From an uncultured Dehalococcoidia bacterium (GTDB taxonomy: Bacteria; Chloroflexota; Dehalococcoidia; Tepidiformales; Tepidiformaceae): DNA of 12,963 nucleotides. A program made the translations under genes and the position numbers. Within the stretch, counting starts at the first letter, position 1. Every line of letters starts with the position of its first letter. Shown in pieces: positions 7,400 to 12,963 of the stretch. Under the pieces are notes generated by a model. The model did no database searches. It worked only from the letters and a program-made list of their open reading frames with translations, and was not told the DNA's origin. Location of the stretch: the NCBI GenBank assembly GCA_937864275.1, contig CALMIW010000804.1, positions 1 through 12,963 of the forward strand, written 5' to 3'.

Positions 7400-7777
7400 T
7401 CACTCCTGCCCGAGGTTCAGGTCGTGGTGGTCCTGGTGATCGCGCAGCGACGGCGAGACCCCGGACGCACTCAACAGCGCATCGGCAGCTTCCACCAGGT
7501 CCGCCAGCCGGGCCGGCTCAGCCAGCGAGAACCACGAGGAGCGCCCCTCGATCCGCATTCTGACCAACCCGCAATCCCGCAGGCAAGCCAGGTGCTTGCT
7601 CACCGTGGACTGTGCCAGATGCATGTGATCGACCAGATCCCGAACCCGATGCTCACCACTGACCAGATGCTCCAACAACGCCAGTCGAGTTGGTTCCGCC
7701 AGAGCATGGAACAACGCTGCATAGGTGTTTCGATCCTCGAACGTCACTGAATCGGGCACCCCATCATTGATCGCCAT
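7400..7777 (-). CDS. ArsR/SmtB-family metal-sensing repressor of the CDF operon
   Basis: ArsR/SmtB repressors are small winged-helix dimers that leave DNA when metal binds. The 125-residue protein has the family core: LAEPTRLALLEHL (about 26-38), a recognition helix with LAQSTVSKHLACLRDCGLV (about 54-72) and the wing EGRSSWFSL. Cys65-x3-Cys69 in the recognition helix matches the CmtR Cd/Pb ligand pair, and a C-terminal His cluster (His114, His117, His118) could add ligands. It lacks the third C-terminal Cys of CmtR, so it is not a plain CmtR copy. It sits directly upstream of the CDF exporter and very likely controls itself and that gene. The promoter and an inverted repeat overlap just before its ATG. 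Zn, Cd or Pb are reasonable inducers. Confidence 0.88.
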   Translation of the reverse strand: MAINDGVPDSVTFEDRNTYAALFHALAEPTRLALLEHLVSGEHRVRDLVDHMHLAQSTVSKHLACLRDCGLVRMRIEGRSSWFSLAEPARLADLVEAADALLSASGVSPSLRDHQDHHDLNLGQE

Positions 7778-7783
7778 ATAGCG

Positions 7784-7797
7784 ATGTTAGCACTAAC
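7784..7797 (-). promoter_or_regulatory. ArsR-CDF promoter and overlapping inverted repeat
   Basis: A perfect 12-bp inverted repeat GTTAGCACTAAC (7786-7797) overlaps a -10-like TAACAT (7784-7789, minus strand) that ends 6 bases before the ATG of the arsR gene. A second imperfect repeat, ATCGC/GCGAT, spans the start codon. A repressor on this site would block RNA polymerase, as expected for an autoregulated ArsR gene. The transcript looks leaderless. Confidence 0.5.
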
Positions 7798-7957
7798 GAG
7801 CGATAAGTTCGGACTGGTCTCGGCCATCGATGTACGCATGGTTCTTGGCTCAGTCGTGCCTGGCAGCTGATGCCCTCCCGTCGATGCCGGGGCGCAGCGC
7901 AAGGCCGTCCGGTCGATACCGAGTTGCTGTGATGGTTGCCGTCGTTTTTTCCGATGG

Positions 7958-7983
7958 TGTGCGGCGCGGGACACGCGGGCACA
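7958..7983 (-). terminator. Hairpin just past the ctpG stop, possible terminator
   Basis: TGTGC (7958-7962) pairs with GCACA (7979-7983), with an inner CGCG/CGCG stem around a 5-base loop. It starts 3 bases past the ATPase stop codon. On the minus strand it is followed by an A-run rather than a T-run, so it would be an atypical terminator or simply an mRNA 3'-end structure. Confidence 0.33.
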
Positions 7984-7986
7984 GGG

Positions 7987-9981
7987 TCAATGAGGGAGCG
8001 GTGCTGGCTGGTGCGTGTGCCGACTGTCGTCGCGGTCGGCAGTTTTTGTGCTCGGGGGTCGCTCGAGCTGCCTGGTGCGTGCGGCGCGCAGGCCATTGAG
8101 TATGACGAAGACTTCGGCGACCTCGTGGACCAGGACGACGGCTGCGAGTCCCAGAATTCCGGTGATCGCCAGTGGAAGCAGAACGACGATGATCGCCAAG
8201 GACAGGATGATGTTCTGATTGATGACGCGACGACCGCGGCGGGCGTGGTCTATGGCGCGCGGGATCAGTCGCAAGTCATCGCCGGTGAATGCGACATCCG
8301 CCGACTCGACCGCTGCGTCGGAGCCGGTGGCCCCCATGGCGATTCCGATGTCGGCCGAGGCGAGCGCGGGGGCGTCGTTGACACCGTCTCCGATCATCGC
8401 CACTGGCCCCCGGCCGTCGGCACGCAACTCGGCGATTGCCTGAGCCTTGTCCTGGGGACGAAGCTCGGAACGCACGTCAGTGATCCCCGCCTCGGCGGCC
8501 AGTGCATCAGCGGTGCGGGCGTTGTCGCCGGTAAGCATCGTCACGCCCATACCCCTCGCCGCCAGCGACGCCATGGCCTCGCTGGCCTCTGGACGCAGCT
8601 CGTCGCGCACCCCGATGGCCCCGACCGGGTGGTCGTCGCGGTGGACGACCACCACGGTGATGCCGCGGCCCTCCATCGCGTGAACGTGATCTGCGAGAGG
8701 ACCCGGGTCGAGCCAGCGCGGGCTGCCGACGGCGATGTGCGCGCCATCGATAAGGCCGGCGATTCCCGCGCCGGCGGACTCGGTGACCTCCGATGCGGCG
8801 GGGACCTCGGTAGCTGCGGCGGTGATCGCTGCGGCCAGCGGGTGGGTGCTGTGGGTTTCCAGAGCGGCCGCCCAGCTCAGGACCTCGTCCTGGGCAGCGC
8901 TGCCAGTGGTGAGGACCTGCGTGACGGTGGGCTGGTTTCGGGTCAAGGTTCCGGTCTTGTCCACTGCCACATGCCGGAGGTAGCCCATGCGCTCGAACGC
9001 GGCACCCGATTTGATGATCACCCCGAACTTGCTGGCCGCACCGATCGCGGAGACGACCGTGATCGGCACCGAGATCGCCAGTGCGCACGGCGAAGCGGCG
9101 ACCAGTACCACCAGTGCTCGCTCGATCCACAGTCCAGAATCTCCGAAGATCGAGCCGATCAGGGCGACCAGAGCAGCCAGGATGAGAACACCCGGCACCA
9201 GCGGGCGGGCCAGGCGGTCGGCGATACGTGCCCGCTCCCCCTTCTCTGTCTGTGCCTGCTCAACCAGTTCGACCACTGTGGTCAAGGAATTGTCTGTCCC
9301 CGCGGCGGTGGCCTCGACCTCCAGGACGCCGGAGGTGTTGATCGAGCCGGCCAACACCGCGTCACCGGGCCCGACCTCGACGGGAATGGATTCACCCGTG
9401 ATCGCCGAGACATCCAGGCTGCTCTGCCCGACACGAACGATCCCGTCGGTGGCCAGGCGTTCGCCGGCGGCCAGACGGAGCACGTCGCCGCGCTCCAGAG
9501 ACTCGACGGGCACGGTGCGGGCGGCACCGGTGGCGCCGAGGATGGTGGCACTGGTGGGAATCAGGGCCAACAGGGCCCGCAAGCCCGAGCGGGCCTTGTC
9601 CATCGCCCGATCTTCCAGCGCCTCGACGATGGAGTACAAGAAGGCCAGAGCGGCGGCCTCCTCGACAAACCCGAGCGCGACCGCACCGGCGGCGCTAATC
9701 GTCATCAGCAGCCCGATACTCAACCGACCCCGGACGAGCAGACCACGCACCGCACCTGGAACGAACTGCGAGGCGCCCAGAAGGAGAGCTGTCCAGAACA
9801 GCCACGCCGCCGCAGCCTCCGCCCCGGGGCCGTCGGCGAACCACTCCAGGATCAAACCCAGCAGCAGGGTCAGGCCAGAGAACACCGGGATGAGGACTGC
9901 ACCGTTGCGCAACCACGAAGCGGACTCGTCAGGGCTGGTCACCGGCCCGGCCGGCTCACAACCACACGCGGACGTTGTCAC
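7987..9981 (-). CDS. ctpG: CtpG-like P1B-type heavy-metal exporting ATPase
   Basis: P1B ATPases pump soft metal ions out of the cytosol using ATP. The 664-residue protein has TGES (195-198, actuator), SPC in the ion-path helix (297-299), DKTGT (phosphorylated Asp341), the HP motif in HSTHPLA (380-381), TGDN and GDGVND (531-536). It has no N-terminal HMA domain; only a short CGC motif (Cys6, Cys8) is present. The last helix carries HEVAEV (His619, Glu620) where ZntA-type pumps have an Asp. The overall motif pattern resembles mycobacterial CtpG (Cd-linked). GTG 9981 is chosen because it follows GGAAGGGGG and overlaps the cmtR stop as GTGA; the frame is open 14 codons further up. It was the second gene of a cmtR-ctpG operon and is now separated from that promoter by an IS. 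Confidence 0.88.
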   Translation of the reverse strand: MTTSACGCEPAGPVTSPDESASWLRNGAVLIPVFSGLTLLLGLILEWFADGPGAEAAAAWLFWTALLLGASQFVPGAVRGLLVRGRLSIGLLMTISAAGAVALGFVEEAAALAFLYSIVEALEDRAMDKARSGLRALLALIPTSATILGATGAARTVPVESLERGDVLRLAAGERLATDGIVRVGQSSLDVSAITGESIPVEVGPGDAVLAGSINTSGVLEVEATAAGTDNSLTTVVELVEQAQTEKGERARIADRLARPLVPGVLILAALVALIGSIFGDSGLWIERALVVLVAASPCALAISVPITVVSAIGAASKFGVIIKSGAAFERMGYLRHVAVDKTGTLTRNQPTVTQVLTTGSAAQDEVLSWAAALETHSTHPLAAAITAAATEVPAASEVTESAGAGIAGLIDGAHIAVGSPRWLDPGPLADHVHAMEGRGITVVVVHRDDHPVGAIGVRDELRPEASEAMASLAARGMGVTMLTGDNARTADALAAEAGITDVRSELRPQDKAQAIAELRADGRGPVAMIGDGVNDAPALASADIGIAMGATGSDAAVESADVAFTGDDLRLIPRAIDHARRGRRVINQNIILSLAIIVVLLPLAITGILGLAAVVLVHEVAEVFVILNGLRAARTRQLERPPSTKTADRDDSRHTHQPAPLPH

Positions 9982-10169
9982 CGCCGACCCCCTTCCGAAC
10001 TGCAGCAACCCTCGACCGGACACTGCATGTCCAGACAGGGTGCGTTCTCGTCAACGGCCAAAGTCGTCTCGACCAAGGCGTTCAACGCGCGTGCCAGATG
10101 GCCGTCGACGATCTCGTACCGATTCTGTCGACCCTCAAGTTCAACCACGACGATCCCGCAATCCCTGAG
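9978..10169 (-). pseudogene. cmtR: 3' half of cmtR (Cd/Pb sensor), cut off by the IS
   Basis: No start codon remains in this fragment. Read on the minus strand in the frame ending at TGA 9978-9980 it encodes RDCGIVVVELEGRQ..., the wing and C-terminal dimer helix of an ArsR/SmtB protein, followed by APC and a Cys-rich tail (CPVEGCC). Joined to the fragment at 11820-11995 through one CTGAG copy, it gives residues 59-120 of an intact CmtR, supplying Cys61 and Cys102. Additional Cys lie at 107, 112 and 113. The stop overlaps the ATPase GTG by 4 bases, so translation of the two was once coupled. I see no frameshift or internal stop besides the insertion, so the break is probably recent. Confidence 0.92.
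10165..10169. repeat. Left copy of the IS target-site duplication
   Basis: CTGAG sits directly before the first base of the element and is repeated exactly at 11820-11824. Five bases is within the range for IS1380-family elements. Confidence 0.88.
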
Positions 10170-10186
10170 CCTGGATCCACCGATGA
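10170..10186 (+). repeat. Left terminal inverted repeat of the IS
   Basis: CCTGGATCCACCGATGA; compared with the reverse complement of the right end (CCTCAATTCACCGATGA) it differs at positions 4, 5 and 8. The inner CACCGATGA is identical, as expected for a transposase-binding end. Confidence 0.88.
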
Positions 10187-10219
10187 GATGAACTTCTAGC
10201 GCGGTGTGGGAACGCGAGA

Positions 10220-10284
10220 ATGCCCTTCTGAACTGGCAAGATACGACTTGCTTAAGGTCCGTATCGCCAATTCAAGAAGGGCAT
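10220..10284 (+). promoter_or_regulatory. Hairpin that hides the transposase ribosome-binding site
   Basis: ATGCCCTTCT (10220-10229) pairs with AGAAGGGCAT (10275-10284), and the stem continues inward with small bulges to GATACG/CGTATC, giving over 20 pairs and a 14-base loop. The 3' arm contains AGAAGGG, the only Shine-Dalgarno-like sequence before the transposase ATG at 10292. Transcripts entering from outside the element would fold and block translation; a transcript starting inside the hairpin would not. Similar protection against outside transcription is known for IS10 and other elements. Confidence 0.6.
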
Positions 10285-10291
10285 CCCGCAG

Positions 10292-11683
10292 ATGCAACTA
10301 TCTCACACTCTGCCCGTAAGCTTCGCGACGTTCGATGAGCCCAACCTCGTGTCGGGCGCCGGCCTCGTGCCGCTGATGAAACTCGCCGACCGGGCGGGCC
10401 TGCACCGGCTCGGTGACGAGCATCTGAGCGTGCCCACCGACAAGGGCTCCAACGGTGGAGTGAAACTGGCCTCGCTCGTGGCCGGGATGGCCGCAGGCGC
10501 GGATAGCATCGACGACATGGCCCTGCTGCGCCACGGGGCGATGGGCACACTCTTCGACCGCCCGTACGCCCCTTCGACGCTGGGATCGTTCCTGCGGCAG
10601 TTCACCTTCGGCCACGTCCGCCAAACCGATGCGATCGCCTCGCGGTTCGTGCGCGCACTGGCCGAACACACCGGACTGCTCGGTCATGAGTCGGACACCG
10701 GGACGGTGATGGTCGATATCGACGACACGATCGTGGAGGTCTACGGACACGCCAAGCAGGGCGCCTCGTTCGGCTACTCCGGGGTACGTGGCCTGAACGC
10801 GCTGCTGGCCACGGTCTCCACCGAGCAGGCTGCTCCGGTGATCGCCGCTCAACGGCTGCGCAAGGGCTCTGCCGGGTCCCCGCGAGGGGCTGCCCGGCTG
10901 GCCACCGACACGCTGGCACTGATCCGCCGCACCCACCTTCACGGCCGTGACGTGCTGGTCCGAGGCGATTCGGCGTTCTACTCCCACAGCATGGTCACCG
11001 CCTGCCTGGCCGCCGGAGCCGAGGTCTCGGTCACCGTACGCATGGACCCGGCGGTCAAACGTGCCATCGCCACCATCGACGACGACGCGTGGACCACGAT
11101 CAACTACACCGACGCGATCTTCGACGAACACACCAACCGTTGGATCTCCCGCGCCGAAGTCGCCGAGGTCGACTTCACCGCATTCACCTCGAAGCCCAAG
11201 AACGACCAGGTGCCGGGTCGGCTCGTGGTGCGCCGTATCCCCGACCTGAATCCCAAGGCTGCAAGTGGGCAGGCGAGCCTGTTCGATACCTGGCGGTTCC
11301 ATGCGTTCTTCACCACTACATCCGTAGAGCAGTACGACACAGTGGCGGCCGACAAGACCCACCGCGCACACGCGATCATCGAGAACGTCCACGCTGACCT
11401 GAAAGCCTCCGCGCTGGCGCACCTGCCCTCGGGCGTGTTCAACGCCAACGCCGCCTGGCTGACCTGCGCCGTCATGGCGTTCAACCTCACCCGCGCCGCC
11501 GCCACCCTGACCACAAGCTCGAGCCTGGCACGCGCGACGACCGCGACGATCCGCCGCAAACTCATCAACGTCCCGGCCCGGCGGCTCCGACTCCATCTAC
11601 CCGAAAGCTGGCCATGGCAAACAGCCTGGCAGGCGCTCTACGACACCGTCTTCTCCCCGCGCCGGCCCAACGTGCCGATCTGA
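10292..11683 (+). CDS. IS1380-family DDE transposase
   Basis: The transposase binds the element's ends and carries out cut-and-paste transposition. The 463-residue protein has the family length and layout: an N-terminal DNA-binding part (about 1-130), then the split catalytic core with VDIDDT (about 141-146, Asp142 or Asp144), RGDSAFYS (Asp226) and, after a long insertion, AIIENVHADLK (Glu364), followed by a basic C-terminus. No frameshift or stop interrupts it. The ATG at 10292 follows AGAAGGG by about 11 bases. Transcription runs opposite to the genes on both sides, so read-through would be antisense to the 5' fragment of cmtR. The closest named element cannot be identified without a search. 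Confidence 0.92.
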   Translation: MQLSHTLPVSFATFDEPNLVSGAGLVPLMKLADRAGLHRLGDEHLSVPTDKGSNGGVKLASLVAGMAAGADSIDDMALLRHGAMGTLFDRPYAPSTLGSFLRQFTFGHVRQTDAIASRFVRALAEHTGLLGHESDTGTVMVDIDDTIVEVYGHAKQGASFGYSGVRGLNALLATVSTEQAAPVIAAQRLRKGSAGSPRGAARLATDTLALIRRTHLHGRDVLVRGDSAFYSHSMVTACLAAGAEVSVTVRMDPAVKRAIATIDDDAWTTINYTDAIFDEHTNRWISRAEVAEVDFTAFTSKPKNDQVPGRLVVRRIPDLNPKAASGQASLFDTWRFHAFFTTTSVEQYDTVAADKTHRAHAIIENVHADLKASALAHLPSGVFNANAAWLTCAVMAFNLTRAAATLTTSSSLARATTATIRRKLINVPARRLRLHLPESWPWQTAWQALYDTVFSPRRPNVPI

Positions 11684-11802
11684 CTCCCAACTCCAGCACC
11701 TACGACCAGGAACCAAAGTGGAAAGCCGGGCAGACCGGCGGACCTCACACGCCCTCCATACGGTCACGACCCACGACCATGCCAGCGACCGCCCCGGCTA
11801 CT
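11684..11802. other. Non-coding right part of the IS
   Basis: Between the transposase stop and the right inverted repeat I see no gene or strong hairpin. IS1380 elements commonly carry such a short subterminal segment. Read on the minus strand, the right end extends the broken cmtR frame by a few codons to a TAG at 11798-11800. Confidence 0.5.
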
Positions 11803-11819
11803 TCATCGGTGAATTGAGG
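11803..11819 (-). repeat. Right terminal inverted repeat of the IS
   Basis: TCATCGGTGAATTGAGG is the imperfect inverse of the left end, 14 of 17 positions, and abuts the right CTGAG copy. Confidence 0.88.
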
Positions 11820-11824
11820 CTGAG
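11820..11824. repeat. Right copy of the IS target-site duplication
   Basis: CTGAG, identical to 10165-10169. Read on the minus strand (CTCAG) it supplies codon 58 and the first two bases of codon 59 of cmtR. Confidence 0.88.
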
Positions 11825-11995
11825 ACAGGCGAGATGATTCGACACATTCGAACGCGTCAACCCCAGCTCCTGGGCAATCTCGGCGGGATACACCGGCCCA
11901 TCCAGCAGCCTCATGAGAATTCGAGAACGAGTCGGGTCAGCCATCGCACGACCGAGTCGGTTCATCACACCTTGACGCGAAGAAACAGTCAGCAT
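11820..11995 (-). pseudogene. cmtR: 5' half of cmtR (Cd/Pb sensor), truncated by the IS
   Basis: CmtR is an ArsR/SmtB repressor that releases DNA on binding Cd2+ or Pb2+. This fragment codes for residues 1-58: MADPTRSRILMRLLDG, the helix pair YPAEIAQELGLTRSNVSNHLAC with Cys57, and then meets the IS. The surviving frame runs on into the IS and stops at 11798 after 65 residues, losing Cys61, Cys102, the wing and the dimer helix, so it should be inactive. The ATG at 11995 lies 7 bases after a -10-like TACTAT, suggesting a leaderless message, and an inverted repeat overlaps this promoter. The match to Mycobacterium tuberculosis CmtR in layout and Cys numbering is exact once the gene is rejoined. 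Confidence 0.92.
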
Positions 11996-11996
11996 G

Positions 11997-12020
11997 CACT
12001 GAATAGTACAGGACTCAGTG
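11997..12020 (-). promoter_or_regulatory. cmtR promoter with overlapping operator-like inverted repeat
   Basis: CACTGA (11997-12002) and TCAGTG (12015-12020) are perfect 6-bp arms 12 bases apart, enclosing the -10-like TACTAT (12003-12008, minus strand). The -10 ends 7 bases before ATG 11995. This is where an autoregulating CmtR would bind. It once served cmtR and the ATPase gene; now it drives only the truncated cmtR. Confidence 0.48.
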
Positions 12021-12300
12021 AACTGTCCCTGGCGGTGTCACCCGCACATCGAAAGACGGCGAAACCACAAGGCCAACACAGCCAATGGGCGCAGGTGTGC
12101 CGGCCCACCCCCGGAACCCACCCACTTGCCGCGCCGTTCTGGGGCGTTTAACAGGGCGAATATTGGCTATGGCACGATCGGACAGCGGGACCATCTCGCC
12201 AGTACCGGTCACGTCACTGGCGTTCGAGAGAGCCACCCCATGCGGCACCGCCGGTTCGGAGCCGAGGGGCCATGACCCGTCGCAGACCGGAGTGAAAAGC
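12021..12300. other. Non-coding gap between cmtR promoter and the TlpA gene
   Basis: I find no credible gene here; open frames lack motifs and starts. The sequence must include the promoter of the rightward thioredoxin gene, but no -35/-10 pair with good spacing stands out. A TTAACA near 12150 is -35-like without a matching -10. Confidence 0.4.
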
Positions 12301-12921
12301 ATGGGCAGTATCCGAGCAATCGGTTTCCGCGCGCGCCTCTGGGCGGCCCTGTGTGCGGGCACCTTAGTCCTCTCCGGTTGTGGCAGTGGCACCGACGCGG
12401 TCGCGCAGGGCAGCACGTTTGAATTCGTCAGTCCAGATGGACAGCTGGAGATCCACTACCCCGAGGAAGAACGGAAACCGGTTGCCGAACTCGCCGGCCC
12501 GGATCTGCTTGACCCAGACCAGACCATCGGGCTCGCTGACTACAAAGGCGAGGTGGTGATCCTCAATACGTGGGGCCAATGGTGTGGGCCTTGCCGCACA
12601 GAGGTCGACGATCTTCAGCGCCTTCAAGAGGAGTTCGAACCCCAGGGCGCCACCGTCCTCGGAATCAACGTGCGTGATCCCAATCGCGACAAGCCGGTCG
12701 ACTTCGTGCGCGACAACGGCCTTACCTACCCGTCGATCTGGGACCCGACCAACGCGACCGTAGGTGCACTCCGAGGCTTTCCCACCTCGATCGTGCCGAC
12801 AACCCTCGTGCTTGACCGGCAACACCGGGTGGCCGCCGTGTATCTGGCGGCCGTCACCGATTACCAACTTCGGGACGTCATCGCCGGACTGGTGGCCGAC
12901 GACGAGAGTGCCACGCCGTGA
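12301..12921 (+). CDS. TlpA/ResA-like thioredoxin-fold lipoprotein
   Basis: Proteins of this group keep thiols reduced outside the membrane, usually for cytochrome c or copper-site maturation. The 206-residue product begins with a lipoprotein signal: hydrophobic segment about 12-24 and lipobox LSGC with Cys27, so it should be membrane-anchored and extracytoplasmic. The thioredoxin fold (about 60-200) carries WCGPC (Cys95, Cys98) and the cis-Pro in IVPTT (Pro166). ATG 12301 follows GGAG (12289-12292) at 8 bases; an in-frame extension upstream has no signal features. Its stop overlaps the next start by 4 bases (GTGA), so the two are coupled. In mycobacteria a similar protein lies directly before ccdA and the ResB/ResC-type genes, which fits the context here. 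Confidence 0.88.
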   Translation: MGSIRAIGFRARLWAALCAGTLVLSGCGSGTDAVAQGSTFEFVSPDGQLEIHYPEEERKPVAELAGPDLLDPDQTIGLADYKGEVVILNTWGQWCGPCRTEVDDLQRLQEEFEPQGATVLGINVRDPNRDKPVDFVRDNGLTYPSIWDPTNATVGALRGFPTSIVPTTLVLDRQHRVAAVYLAAVTDYQLRDVIAGLVADDESATP

Positions 12922-12963
12922 CGAACGTTGCCGACCTCGTCTTCGCCGCCGCCAAGGTGACGG
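12918..12963 (+). CDS. Start of the next gene, probably CcdA (partial)
   Basis: GTG at 12918 overlaps the TlpA stop and opens a frame that runs off the window as MTNVADLVFAAAKVT. Only 15 residues are visible. CcdA, the membrane protein that passes electrons to TlpA-like thioredoxins, is the usual next gene in actinobacteria, and the short N-terminus before a first helix is compatible. The name rests on gene order, not on sequence motifs. Confidence 0.45.
   Translation, partial: MTNVADLVFAAAKVT

Larger units (their letters stand above)
10170..11819 (+). mobile_element. Complete IS1380-family insertion sequence, 1650 bp
   Basis: The element is bounded by inverted ends of 17 bp (10170-10186 and 11803-11819), matching at 14 of 17 positions, with CTGAG on each side. 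It contains one full-length transposase gene with the DDE residues in place, so it is probably able to move. The length is typical of the IS1380 family. It is inserted in cmtR in the opposite orientation. The boundaries are supported twice over: by the duplication, and by exact restoration of the cmtR reading frame when the element plus one duplication is removed. Confidence 0.93.

Noticed and set aside
7945..7950. A run of six T as an intrinsic terminator
   Set aside because: On the plus strand no stem precedes it and no plus-strand gene ends there; on the minus strand it reads as A.
7936..10191. A 751-codon open frame on the plus strand
   Set aside because: It is antisense to the ATPase gene, low in hydrophobic segments and rich in Asp, Gly, Arg and Gln as expected for a high-GC shadow frame; the minus-strand frame has all P-type ATPase motifs.
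10298..11596. A 432-codon open frame antisense to the transposase
   Set aside because: The plus-strand frame has the IS1380 catalytic residues; the antisense frame is Gly/Val/Asp/Arg-rich with no motif.
11798..11995. A complete small 65-residue ArsR-like regulator
   Set aside because: Its last residues are encoded by the IS end; it is the broken 5' half of cmtR and lacks most metal ligands, the wing and the dimer helix.

Overview
The window is high-GC actinobacterial DNA. The protein families (two-TM SURF1, fused CopD/CtaG, CtpG-type ATPase with CmtR, TlpA followed by a probable CcdA start), the GTG starts and the several apparently leaderless genes point to a mycolic-acid actinobacterium of the Mycobacterium/Gordonia/Rhodococcus/Dietzia type. 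The mix of metal sensors, metal exporters, respiratory assembly factors and an insertion sequence looks like an accessory metal-resistance region rather than a housekeeping locus. No origin, tRNA, rRNA or CRISPR array is visible.

Layout. 1-177: no gene I can support. 178-1161 (-): SURF1-type oxidase assembly protein. 1381-2148 (-) and 2522-3343 (+): two divergent, related M23 peptidoglycan hydrolases that share a structured intergenic region holding a perfect 16-bp palindrome of the Crp/GlxR type. 3415-3918 (-): unrecognised multi-pass membrane protein. 4033-6075 (-): CopD-CtaG fusion (copper uptake or handling plus copper insertion into cytochrome oxidase). 6452-7393 and 7400-7777 (-): cation diffusion facilitator and its ArsR-family metal sensor, a two-gene operon. 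7987-9981 (-): CtpG-like P1B ATPase. 9978-10169 and 11820-11995 (-): the two halves of a cmtR metal-sensor gene. 10170-11819: a complete 1650-bp IS1380-family element sitting inside cmtR. 12301-12921 (+): TlpA/ResA-like thioredoxin lipoprotein. 12918-12963 (+): start of the next gene, probably ccdA.

The clearest result is that cmtR was split by the IS. The element has 17-bp inverted ends (14/17 matching) and a perfect 5-bp target duplication, CTGAG. Removing it with one CTGAG copy restores an open 120-codon CmtR with Cys57, Cys61 and Cys102, the three Cd/Pb ligands at the residue numbers known from Mycobacterium tuberculosis CmtR. The restored gene ends in a 4-base overlap (GTGA) with the ATPase start. 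The ancestral unit was therefore a cmtR-ctpG operon, and the ATPase is now cut off from both its sensor and its promoter.

How the genes may work together (inference). CtpG and the CDF protein would export Cd/Pb/Zn-type cations from the cytosol, under CmtR (now broken) and the intact ArsR protein. CopD/CtaG, SURF1 and TlpA with CcdA supply copper, heme and thiol steps of cytochrome oxidase and cytochrome c maturation outside the membrane, which are the steps that excess metal damages. The M23 enzymes would remodel the wall. No oxidase structural gene lies in the window.
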